Source: Cercis canadensis (Eukaryota; Streptophyta; Magnoliopsida; Fabales; Fabaceae). From it: 64,000 nucleotides of DNA. The stretch's first letter is position 1. The number at the start of each line of letters is the position of its first letter. The position numbers and the translations under genes are program-made. Positions 49,609 to 60,492 of this stretch are shown here, piece after piece. The notes beneath the pieces are model-generated. The model did not search any database and had not been told where the DNA came from. It worked only from the letters and a program-made list of their open reading frames with translations. The stretch spans positions 1,234,356-1,298,355 of the forward strand of contig QAOA01007318.1 in assembly GCA_003255065.1 (NCBI GenBank). The letters are read 5' to 3'.

Positions 49609-49929
49609 ATGGCAGCCCAGTATATCATATCTGCTTTATTAGGATCATTTGCAGTTGCATGGGCATGTGATCATTACATTTCTGACAGAAAGATATTTGG
49701 AGGCAAGTTGTGCTTTTCTTGGATGTAATTTGCTTTGCAACTGATTTCTACAGTATAATGTAATTGCGAATTTTCTTCAGGCACTACCCCTGGCACAGTT
49801 TCAAATAAGGAGTGGTGGGAAGAGACTGACAAGAAATTCCAGGCATGGCCTCGTACTGCTGGTCCACCTGTGGTCATGAACCCCATAAGTCGCCAGAATT
49901 TTATTGTCAAGTCTCGCTCTGAAGCTTGA
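49609..49929 (+). CDS. Small membrane protein, tentative mitochondrial complex I accessory subunit (80 aa)
   Basis: Exons 49609-49702 and 49781-49929 join in frame to 80 aa. Residues 4-20 (QYIISALLGSFAVAWAC) form one membrane helix. The rest is a soluble tail, SDRKIFGGTTPGTVSNKEWW, followed by KFQAWPRTAGPPVVMNPISR. I recall a near-identical Arabidopsis protein (I believe At4g00585) annotated as plant mitochondrial complex I associated; the memory is not firm. The intron donor is GGAG|GCAAGT, a GC-AG intron with otherwise ideal consensus. No GT donor nearby keeps the FGGTTPG reading. It is not part of the Arabidopsis five-gene block, so it may have moved in or been lost there. Confidence 0.8.
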
Positions 49930-50928
49930 ATATTTTGTTGCTGGTAGATTTTGACTTAAATTGGCACACTGGGTTCATATGGGACGTCTTCTGTTATCAA
50001 ATCGTGATGCCTTCGACCTTTTATTACCAGACTCAATCAAGGATTTGTTTTACCTTGTGAATGTTTTTATATCTAAATAATTGTCATTGAAGCAACCCTG
50101 AACAAAATGATACATATTTTCTGAATCAAATTCAATGTTTTGCCATTACCTCGGTATCAATGAGAACTAGAACCTAATTATATATCTAGCTGTTTCTGTA
50201 TGAAAGAAATGTTACTAGTGGGTGTGGTTTCTGGTATGACTCATTCTCAATGGCAATTTGCGTCTCTGCTACTGTTATTCTGTTAATTGAAAGTTCCGAA
50301 TAGACATTAACAGCCCTTTCTGTAAATTATTTGTCGTAAGGTTCATATTTAGGTATGCAGCTTGATAAGAGTCATTTCCATGTGTGTGTGTGTGTGTTTT
50401 TTTTTTCTTCTTTTGAAGCAGACTCCTGTGCTAGGAGATAAGTACAGGACTGAGTGCATGGTGGCATGATTTCTATTTTATTGTCAATTCTCAGCTGGCC
50501 GCAGGGAATTCACTTCACGGAATGGAAGGCATAATGCAATTGCTGGACTCTTGATTAGCAATCTATCTACCATTACTTGTGGTAGATTAATTATTTTTTG
50601 TATCAAGAGAATTTAGCAGATGAGCAAATATAAGGCAAATTTCCTTAGCAAATAATGGCAAGTGTAAGCTGTGGATTTATAAGATAGCTTTCAACTAAGC
50701 CCACTCCCGAAGCTTATAAAGATTATAGTCAGTCGTTTCTTGCATTTCATTGATGAGCATGTGTCTCAGTTTAATAATCTATGTAGTTTAACCTCTTGGA
50801 ATCTACAGGGAGGAAGTTTCGTTTTTTTTTTTTTTTTTTTTTCTTAAAGTAGTAAGAAATCGGCATTATACTCAGTAAAAGCGGGAAACTTTTTTCATGT
50901 TTCAATTTTTCAATTATATCCTTGCGTC

Positions 50929-51400
50929 AAACTCTTGTTTAGTGAGCGTTGCCCTCTGTTGTGACCATGAAAGAAAACGAGTAAAATTGGGTAGAGATGT
51001 TTGATTTTGCACTTTTCATCCTTTATTTCAATGGGATAAATTGGGAGTCAATTTATTTTTGACTCGTATTGACTCTCAAGACTCTCCAACGTGACAATGT
51101 TTTGAGTTTTTGAAGCGGTGATATTTAACATTTGCATCGATTTCTAGATCTTTGACATGGCAATGTATAACTTTCGACATGTTGGAAGCCAGCCAATTTT
51201 GGGCTAAAAAAGTAGCAATAATTTTAACATGGATTCTTGGCTCTCCAACGCAACAATGTAACTTTTATCGTGCCGAGAGTTAACTAATCATTGGCCCTAC
51301 GAAGCAGTCGCATTTGTCGTCTTGGGAGTTCGGCCCCTCTGAGCGGTAATATTTACATCCTTGCCTAGTATAAGTTCTCTCCTTTTTATTCCTCCATTCT
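50929..51400. repeat. Minisatellite-like repeat, copy 1
   Basis: It starts 'aaactcttgttt', runs through 'gagcgttgcc' and 'gaaagaaaacgagtaaaattg', then becomes a diverged tandem array with a period of about 80-110 bp. Each unit carries a 'gactctccaacg'/'caacaatgt' motif followed by 'aagcagt' or a similar phrase. The same organisation appears again from 52951. Confidence 0.65.
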
Positions 51401-52077
51401 GTCAACCTCCATCAAAAAAATTTCTGTAGAAAGACTGAAGAGCTCATTATGCTGCTGTACCCCATGGCTTGGTCTTTTTTTACGGGGTGGATTCTGATTG
51501 ATTAATTAAATTGGTTGAGCCTAAGATAGGATTTTATTGCTATCTGGTTCTTATCAGAATGGGAGTAAGAGCTTGTGTTAAGAAGGTTCAATGTCAAAGT
51601 TAAAAATATATTTATTTATAGCCTTATACCAAAATGTGTGTTTATGAACCTCGCTTCTTGTGTTGCATCTTGTTCCTTTGTTGAATGCCACTCAGAGAAA
51701 TATGTTGCAATTCTTCTTTAAATTGTTCTTCAGTGCTGCAGAAGGAATTGTGATGCAGAATTTTCCTTGTTATCTAGGTGCATGCTTTATCTATGTTGGT
51801 TATGACTTCCCCAATATTTCTGATTTACTGATTTTGCTATTTTTTGGACGAGACAGATATTGCTTAAAAGGCAACATTATTTTGTTATTAGATTAGAGAT
51901 ATATACATTTATTATTTAAAAATGAGATTGAAAATAATTATAAAAAAATAATATTATAATTAATAAGAGTTAGAAAGAGAATATTATGATTAATCATTTT
52001 TAATTTTTTTTAAATTAAGTATCTGTTTGCATGTTTTAGGGTTGCTGAACTGAAGCCATTCACATCTTTTATTGTAG

Positions 52078-52299
52078 GTGGGCGACATTAGCAGGTTAGT
52101 CCAACTGCTGAAAGAGGTTGAATGTGCTGAGAGGAACAGGATTAGGAACAATGCAGTTTCAGAGTCAGAGTCAGAGCCAGAGCCAGAGCCAGAGGAGCCG
52201 GAACGTGAGCTCACAACTGTCGAAAAGATATGCTTGCCGTTGGTTTTTTTGGCTTCCGGGTTACTTTTTGCTTTTGTAGCAGTAATGCTACTCAAGTAG
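52078..52299 (+). CDS. Unrecognised terminal exon: acidic SE/PE repeat and C-terminal membrane anchor
   Basis: Open from an acceptor-like site (ATTGTAG|GTGGGC at 52077) to TAG at 52297-52299, 73 codons. The translation has an amphipathic start (VGDISRLVQLLKEVE, CAERNRIRNN), then an SESESEPEPEPEEPE tract encoded by imperfect 6-bp repeats, then TTVEKICLPLVFLASG and a hydrophobic end (LLFAFVAVMLLK). This layout is that of a tail-anchored membrane protein. No ATG exists in this frame here and a stop lies just upstream, so an unseen upstream exon must supply the start. A 3' UTR to about 52510, with AATAAA near 52505, is plausible. I do not recognise the family. It could also be a 3' exon or fragment of a moved gene. 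Confidence 0.5.
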   Translation: MGDISRLVQLLKEVECAERNRIRNNAVSESESEPEPEPEEPERELTTVEKICLPLVFLASGLLFAFVAVMLLK

Positions 52300-52950
52300 A
52301 TGTTGTTACCGGGGCGGGGAGGGGGGATTGTTTGCTCTATGTTTTTCATTTTCTTCTTGTAGACTTTTTTTTTGTGTGCTGTGTCTAGTTGTTGTAGGCT
52401 TTAAGGTCAATGAAAATAGTCTGAGTGTCACTGTTCAATGGCCCTATGGTCAGTGAGGTGCAGTTGTGTTGCTGGTCCTAAAGGGATGTAATGAACTGTT
52501 TTGAATAAATGATGATAAATTGTATCAAGGTGTATGGTGGTGGTGGCTACTTTTTTCTAAGCTATTCTGTGTTACGTTAGCAGAATGATTGTGTTAGTCT
52601 CTTTAGTCACTTGTAATAATTGTATTGTGCTTCTACTCCATATAAGAATTGACCTTCATTGTCCATCCAAATAAAGCATCACTTAAAAGAAATTCAAGAG
52701 TAATAACAAGGCAATTATCTAAGGCCCCGAATGGCTCTATTGTTTCTGCCATCTAGGGAGACTTACAATGCAGTTGAATTTCCCTCTTATATCTTATTTC
52801 TCTCTTAGTTTATGGAAATCAAAGAGGAGACTGGTATCAGAACCAGAAACAGGATATGGATATGATGGGATTGCTTCAACTAATACTAGTACCAGATAGG
52901 TTAGTCTTCGTTCGGAACCTTCTGCAACTGGTTTTACAAGTATATTGGAT

Positions 52951-53600
52951 AAACTCTTGTTTACTGAGCGTTGCCTTTGATGAAACAATGAAAGAAAAAC
53001 GAATAAAATTGAAGAGAGCTTGATTTTGCAAGTTTTCTTCCCAAAACTATTAAACTTTTGTATTGACCCTCGACTCTCCAATGCAACAATGTTTATGAGT
53101 TTGCAAAGCAGTGATACTTAGGCATTGATTCTCGACATGACAATGCGTAACTTTTGTCATGTTGGAGGTAATTCTAGGCCGCATAAAGTAGCAATTTTTA
53201 ATTTATGCATGAATTGTTAGCTATTCAATACAGCAATGTGTAACGTTTAAAGTGTCGAGAGCCGGCTTATTATGGCCTCTTTAAGTGTTATATGTCAATA
53301 TTTAACTTTCATTGAAAATTATGTCGTGTTGAAAGCTGAGCCCCGAAGCGATAATATTTACTTTTGCATTGATTCTCGGCTCTCCAACGCAACAACTTTT
53401 AACTTTATCATTTGATCATTTTGGGAGAATTCTGGCCCCTCAAAGACTTTTGCATCGATTCTTAGCTATCCAACACGTTTAACTTTTGATGTGTTGGAAG
53501 CCTGCTAATTCTTGCGCCTCAAAGCAGCAATATGCAAAGTCTGCATGGATTCTCTACTCTCCGAGATGTCAGTAATTCAATTTCTATCGTCTTGGAAACC
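52951..53600. repeat. Minisatellite-like repeat, copy 2
   Basis: Second copy of the repeat at 50929, beginning 'aaactcttgttt' and 'gagcgttgcc', then six or seven diverged units of about 80-110 bp sharing 'gattctcgactctccaa', 'caacaatg' and 'aaagcagcaat' phrases. Shorter related pieces occur at 48680-48740 and 52845-52903 ('aggatatggat' to 'agataggt'). No coding capacity. Confidence 0.65.
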
Positions 53601-54859
53601 AGCAAATTGATGAAATACACATTTTCATGTAAAGCTTGACCAAAAAAAATTTCTGGTGTAAACCGTGTAATGACAAGGCGTCGAGGCCTCTGAATAGCTT
53701 AATTGTTTCTTTCGTCAAGAGAATCAATGACTTTGAATGCAGCTGAATTACCCACTATAGTATATTTAACTCAACTGTTATTGCAATGCCACCTTACTCC
53801 TCAGTTACTTATGGTTGCACATTCCTTGTGAATATGGCTCAGAATAACACGTGCACCATCTCCATAGTGTCCTATTTCCTCTGTGTGTATCTCTTCAGAT
53901 ATTCCTCCAAAAAGTAAAAATAAAAATAAAAGGATATTTGAGCTTACTTAATATGTAAATCTTCATATTGGTGCCAGACATCAAATCTAACAAGCCAAGC
54001 TCCCAGTTGAATCAAATGATGCTTCTGACTTCTTACCTTTTGGCTTCTTTCATCGATTCATCTGCCTTGTCTTTAGACGAGATAGATGGTAATTTCCTTA
54101 TTTTGTCTTTTTTCACCAAGTAGCAAAAGCGGTGGTTGCAGTATGATAAAGATAATGAAGATTGCATATAATTTGTTGTGATTTTCTGTGAATTGTAATG
54201 ACAATGAAAGTAACCCTCGTGGTTGGGTTCTCAGATAAGTACAGTTTAACGCCAGATGTTGAGAATTTGATGCTTGGCCATTGAAGGTGTGGATTACATA
54301 ATATTTTGAGGTATAATTGTCTAAATAAAGTCACAGAGCTACTAGTTTTGATGTTCTAAACACTTACCAAACACACATACTGCAAGAAGGTATGGCATGC
54401 ATGGAGAAAGAGGTTAAATGTACAATCTGCGATCTCAACAGAAAACTAGGTACTTTTGATTTTCACCAGAAGAGACTAATTGATTGTTGTGTGCATCTCT
54501 CAAAAGAGTAAAATACACTATGCAAACTGCGGGCTAGTTCATATCATATGCAATAGGAACTGAACTACCCTTCCTTAATCAAGGAATTTTGTTGCATGGA
54601 ACATCATACACGCTCATCCCTCATCCCCCAATCTAATTCACTGTCCAACTGAAACAGATAAGAAACTGCCATTTTAATTCTAATCCTTTGGACAAAGTAG
54701 CATGGTGAAGATCTAACAATGTCAATGCCCTTGAATTTAGTTTGAGACACTATTTAAAGCTGTAACTCACCAGCTTTTCTTTATCTATGAGAATTTCAGA
54801 TACATCAAATCCTCAATCATACAGATCATGGCATAGAGAACTCAGGTGACTCTCAATCT
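53601..54859. other. Spacer and 3' side of the PXC3 gene
   Basis: Nothing coding is supported. The part next to 54860 is the presumed 3' UTR of the minus-strand receptor gene. Confidence 0.5.
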
Positions 54860-57612
54860 TCAGTTGTGCTTTATTTCTTGAAGCATTTCTACTACCTTCT
54901 TCATTTTTGGTCGTTTCGCTGGCGTATTGTCAGTGCAAAGCAATGCAACCTTCAGAGCAGCAAGCATTTCTTTCCTCCAACCGAAGGAAACTGTGCTGAG
55001 CCTCGCATCCAGTATCTGCTCTGGAGTTTCTCCTCTCACTGGAGCACTATGAACCCACTTCACCAAATCTATCCCTTCACCAAAAGCCTCATCAACTGGT
55101 GGTCGAGTTGTAAGGATCTCAAGCAGAACAACACCATAGCTATAAACATTTCCTGGTGCTGTAACTTGCATTGTATATGCGTACTCTGCATGACAGAACA
55201 AGAGAAATGAAACATGAAAGATGAAATAAACCATAAAGTTAATAGGATATAGATGAGCGGCTGAGAAAATAGTATACCTGGGGGTATGTAACCAAAGGAA
55301 CCAGCAACTGCACTAATACTTGCAGTGCCTTTGGTCGGATCCAGAAGTTTTGATATCTCGATCTCCCCAACCAAAGGCTTAAAATTTGCATCCAAAAGAA
55401 CATTTCCAGAAGAAATGTCAAGGTGGATAATTGCCACATGATGAAGGAAAGCCAAACCTTCAGCCACTCCAATGGCAATGGACAGTCTAGTAGGCCAGTC
55501 GGGTTGATATTCAGTTTGCTTGGTAGATTCATGAAGGAGCTGAGATAATGTTCCGTTAGGTAAATAATGATGCAAGAGAAGCGCAACATCTTCATAAATA
55601 ACATAACCAAGGGGCCGCACTAGATTTTCATGAGAGAGTCTGCTCAGCCTTTCAAGTTCTCTAATCATCTTATTCTGGTGGTGAATTATTGTCTTGTCCA
55701 TGGACTTGAGTCTCCTTACAGATAAGCTCATTCCAGAAGGCATGTCTGCCTTGTAAACTGTGCTGAAAGTTCCACTGCTAAGCTTATTAGAATCTTTCAG
55801 TGTTGCTTTTACAACAGCATCAAGATCTACTGCTTGTCTTAGATTCTCAACAAAAACACTCCCTGATATTATAGTAGGTTTGTTATTGGTTTCATCATCT
55901 GCAATTCCAGCATCTTTGGCTACTTTTTCTTGCCTCTCTCTGATCATAAACAGCAAAACAACCACAGTTACCGACGTAAAAACTGCCAGACCAGAACCAA
56001 TTACAGCTAGTATGATTCGGTAAGAAACCCTGTGATGGTAATTCTTGTGGTCATCATAAAGATCTCCGCATGAAGAGTTTAATGGCTCCCCACAAAGCCC
56101 TTTATTGCCCAAAAAACTTGAACTGGGACTTTTCTGGAATGGTACAAATGAAGGTACTGGGCCACTAAGCAGATTATTTGAGAAGTTAACCTCTATCAAG
56201 CTCATCATGCCCTTAAGCTCAGCTGGGATATTGCCTGAGAGCCGATTGTTGGAAACATCCAGAGAAACAAGCTTGTCCAGTCTTCCCAATTCAGGGGGCA
56301 GCGGTCCATGAAGATGATTGAAGCTCAAATTTAAAGCAATCTGTAAGTTCCTAATGTGACCAATCTCAAAAGGAATAATTCCAGTCAAATAGTTACTGCC
56401 CAGTTGCAATTCTAGAAGTTTTGCACAATTTCCAATTTCATGAGGGATCTCCCCTCTTATGGAATTCTGACTCAAGAGCAAGTACTGCAACCTAGAGATA
56501 TTGCAGATTTCATTTGGTATTGTGCCATTGAACCTATTATTGCTTATATCAAGCTTGTTAAGACTCTTGCACCTCAAAATTGAATTTGGAATATCGCCAA
56601 TGATGCTATTTCCAGAAAGAATTAATTCCTGAAGGTTCATTAGCTGTCCAAATTCCGGTGGAATCGTTCCCGTAAATCCATTTGAAGCTAAATTCAGGAG
56701 GGTGAGATTAGAACACTGAGCAAAATCTGACACCACCTCACCAGAAAGATTGTTATTGTCAGCTTCAAAGTAGGTAAGGCTACTAATGTTTCCAATGGTC
56801 TTAGGAATAGTACCTACTAGATGATTGTTGCCAATTCGGACGTTGGAAAGGCCTTGGCAATTCCCAATTTGTTTAGGAATATCGTCACTCAAATTGTTCT
56901 GGGTGAGAACCAGAACTTCCAGCTTCCCTTGGAAAAAAATGCTTCCTGGTATGGGGCCTTCAAGCTGGTTTGAATGCAGGTTAAGTAATTGAAGCTCAGA
57001 ATTCAAACCCAGATTATCTGGAATCCTACCATCTAAACGATTTTCATAGGCTGTAAAAACTCTTAGATTGGTCAAATTGCCCACCCAAGAGGGTATTGAA
57101 CCACTCAATTGATTACTAGAAATTTGAATTTCCTGCAATTTCTCTAGGCCTTGAAGTCCATTTGGTATCTCTCCCACAAGCAAATTATTGGAAAGGTTTA
57201 ATGATTTAAGGTTCCTCAGACCACCCAATCCTGGTGGAATTGAACCTTCAAACTTATTTGCAGACAAATCTAGAACTTCAAGGTCAGACAAATTTCCAAG
57301 AGCTGGAGGAATCACTCCATGGAAGTTATTATTTGAAAGGTCAAGCCGCTTCAAAGCTTTGAGCTCAGAAACTAAAGTCACATTACCTCGAAGGTTCTTA
57401 TGAGAGAGATCGAGCTTCTCCACCATTGAGTGGTTCCCGCAGCTAACACCTTGCCAAGAGCAGTAATTTGAGTTGTTCACATCCCATCCAGGTACTTTAA
57501 GCTCTGCGTTAATGGCAACCAATATAGTTTGGTCCTGGAACTGAGCACCCACAAGCTGAGATTTTGACAGAAACCCAGCTAGCAGGAGATACAAGAAGCA
57601 CAGAATTTCCAT
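54860..57612 (-). CDS. PXC3: LRR receptor-like pseudokinase, PXC3 type (886 aa)
   Basis: Exon 1 is 57612-55278 and exon 2 is 55185-54860, with a 92-bp intron splitting the Glu codon after GYIPP. The signal peptide is about residues 1-24. The LRR N-cap has the paired cysteines of YCSWQGVSC (51-58). About eighteen plant-type LRRs run to about residue 485. One TM helix lies at 532-556. The kinase-like domain is about 604-884. Catalytic motifs are degraded: arginines 633-634 occupy the VAIK lysine position, the catalytic loop reads HLDISSGN (730-737) instead of HRDLKxxN, and the DFG site reads GEI (749-751). It is therefore likely inactive. The length and long identical stretches match my memory of Arabidopsis At2g41820 (PXC3, 890 aa), linked to vascular development. 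The start is MEILCFLYLL, which opens the signal peptide; an in-frame ATG 57 bases upstream would spoil it. Confidence 0.95.
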
Positions 57613-58650
57613 CACTGGATAATGTTCTCCACTGGAGTGATAGTGCTTCCACTCGATAGTATACTCCAAAACCCAGAACTGTGCTCAAAGGTCTACCAAA
57701 CTCTGTAACAGCAACATCAACTAGTCCTTGTTTTCTCTTCCTTTCAACAAACCCACTCGGTTCCTTTCCCCTTTTTCTTGCAAAGTTGAGGACTTGGGAG
57801 GATATATTCTGAATTGGAAGAAAATTCCAACTTTATTTCTTGCTTTATCAGCTACTACTTGCCTCACTTGCTACAATGAAGATTCAGAGCTTCTAGCGAA
57901 AGCTTTTGGAAGCTTTCACCAGAAACGGCCCTGAAAGTCCGTACCCCAGATCACTTATCAACTTTTCCAGGAAAACCCATTTTAGAATGCCTGAAATCCA
58001 TACTCTACACTGAGTACTGAAACGCCTAATATTCCGAGAAAAAGCAATCCACCAAAAGATTTATGGGTCTAAAATCAGATACCCATATCTATGAGACAGC
58101 ATCGAGGAGCAAAAAGAGAAGGATAAAACAAAGAAAAGGAGGCTGCATTATGAGCCATGGGTTGCATATGAAATACAGATACTTATAGCAGATGAGATTG
58201 CTGCAGAAGCAACAGAGAAAATGACCTAAGAGCTGCAGAGCAACAATGTCTTGCGTGAATAAAGTGAGCAAATGAAAGAAGGAGGAGTACAGAGTACAAC
58301 GTTTTGGTACAGGATTCACGGACCAGGTGTTTTTCTGTGTCTCACAGGCACAGAAGAGAGTGAAAGTAAGAGAAATCGAAAGGAAGATAGATTTGTGGGT
58401 CTGAGAAGATTGGGAAGGAAATTCTTTCTTTCCAATGTAGGCTTCACGAGAAATAGGCAGTGATTATTAGTGAATGAAAGCTGCATAAAACTCTCCTCTG
58501 AGTCTCTGACTGCAGCTATCATGGTGATGGAGGGCTGATACTTTAAAAAGGATATTTTTGAGCATAAAAGGATAGCCCCACATAGTTTGGAACCATTACA
58601 TTCTGGGGCACCATTCAATGCTAGTGTTTCGGGCACAATCAATTCTTTCT
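57613..58650 (-). promoter_or_regulatory. Leader and promoter region of PXC3
   Basis: Upstream (to the right) of the minus-strand start. It includes an in-frame ATG at 57669 whose 19-codon extension is hydrophilic. A short-frame stretch near 58316-58640 has no protein resemblance. The transcription start cannot be placed. Confidence 0.35.
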
Positions 58651-59179
58651 CATTATGAAAAACAAGGACTTATTTTTCATAATTTTCGACTTTTAGTCCA
58701 ATGGTTCAGAACATAACCCAAAATAAATATGTAACTGCCTGTTTCAATCAAAAATATTTTCTTCTTGAATGTTCATGGATTGAATCTGGCTTGGTAATTG
58801 TAGTTTGTGAAGAAAAATCCTTTTTTGGGTAAAAAATAAAGAATTAAAAAGGTTTAATACAATTAGAAACGACAGAAAAAAAAAAAAAAAACTGCTTCNA
58901 AAAAAAAAAAAAAAAAAAAAACTGCTTCAATTTTTCATTTCTGTTTAATTTTCTAACTACTAAATTTTATATTTCTTCACCTTTGCTTCAAAAAACTATC
59001 ATGTTTCCGATTAAAAAAAAAAACTAGCAGGTTTAATACAAATCACCGAAAGAAAAGGGGAAAAGATTGAGGTCAGGGTAGTGAATGTTTTGCTGGTTAT
59101 AAAAGGGAAATAAAAGTCAGTGGGCCTTTGGCTTATTAGGCCAGGAGTTTAGCAACATTCTAAACTTTTTGAGTTAAAA

Positions 59180-59485
59180 TTTGGTGATAGTTTTTTAAAA
59201 AAAAAAAAAATTATTGTTGGTCACACAAATCACAATAANTTTTAAAAAAAAAAAAAAATTATTGTTGGTCACACAAATCACAATAAGTAAGTAACTAAAG
59301 AAAAAGATTTTTAAGTTGTTTTCTGTTGTTCACATATAGTTATCACATATTAATCAGAGATTATTCTATATTTTTTGGGACAATTTTAAAAAATTTACTT
59401 TTAGAAGTTACTCACTAAAAAAAATAAAATTTATCACCTACCTATAATTTGTTATGATTTATGTGACTTAACAATAATTATCTTC
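59180..59485. mobile_element. Fold-back element (MITE-like) of about 300 bp
   Basis: The left arm, around 'attattgttggtcacac' (59211, and repeated at 59257 after the N), is complementary to the right arm ('gtgacttaacaataatta' at 59464-59480). Arms of about 30-35 bp enclose A/T-rich DNA. The second left arm is an artefact of the N at 59239. No coding sequence. Confidence 0.5.
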
Positions 59486-60401
59486 TTTTTTTTTCCTTTT
59501 TTTTTCTCTACTCTTCAACCCTTCACATTATATTATGTTTCAAAAACCAAAACATAATAACATTTTGTAGTCTCTCTCAAATATTAACTAATCGCCCTAT
59601 TTAAGTTTATTTTATGCGATTTAAATTTGACACACTATCATACATAATGTGCAAAAATCATTTTCCTAAATATTATTATTGATATGAGAAGGCAACAAAG
59701 TTGTTCTCGCAGAACTCATAATACCTAATCCTAGGATTCCTTCCATGTAGGCTTATTTTATATACATCAGATATACCAATTTCAGAATACATTTCCATCT
59801 ATATATTGTTAAATATATCCAAACAAATTTCTGCAAAAGGCAGAAGTTCTCTGTCTTTTTTTTTTTTTTTCCCCCACTTTTCCCCTTTCTAATTTTTTTA
59901 TATCCGATTGTCCCATTCATAGATGATGGGTCTCTCTTGCAAGTTCAGATTCCGATTCTCCTACTTACTCTCACGGTCTCACCTATAACAAGTTACTTAG
60001 CTTAGCTACACAGTGGTCTGCCTTTGTAGCATTCATGAATCCAGGCTCTTCAAAGATGAAAGGGAAATCTTAACAAGTAGACGTAAAGAGGGATTTGAGG
60101 TATGTCTCAGAAAGATAATTTGTAATCCTCAGCTTAAACTAAGTTTGAACACAGTGAATGAAGCCACGCAAACTACATCACCAAGTTACCATGTCAATTA
60201 TAAGGTACTTGAATCGATGTATTTTAAACTGGTTTATCCATCTTACAATACCCATCTTACTTCCCAAACCATGTGAAACTTAAACTTAAATCCAAAAGAA
60301 GGATCAAATATTTCAATAATGCAAAAACGAATTTTAATTCTGCTATTATTGTTGTTTTTAAACAATTTTCCCTAATATTGTTGTTTTATTTTTTTATACT
60401 A

Positions 60402-60492
60402 TTTCAATATGAAATTGGTGATGCAATTGTGTAATGGTATCACTTCATAGTGATGTAATTTATACAATTATATCACTAATTTTACATTGAAA
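60402..60492. repeat. Hairpin with 42-bp arms and a 6-base loop
   Basis: Arms 60402-60443 and 60450-60492 pair with several mismatches ('tttcaatat' with 'acattgaaa', 'ggtatcac' with 'gtgatgta'). The loop is TTCATA. This could be a tiny fold-back element or a transcribed hairpin; the arms match no conserved plant microRNA I can recall. Confidence 0.7.

Noticed and set aside
50929-53600. The two minisatellite blocks as terminal repeats of a mobile element
   Set aside because: Internal periodicity, uneven lengths and lack of element genes or end motifs argue against it.
55239-56311. Several 70-120 codon frames overlapping PXC3 on both strands
   Set aside because: They are alternative-frame shadows of the LRR receptor exon.
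58316-58642. 108-codon minus-strand frame upstream of PXC3
   Set aside because: No protein similarity. It lies in the presumed promoter or leader region.
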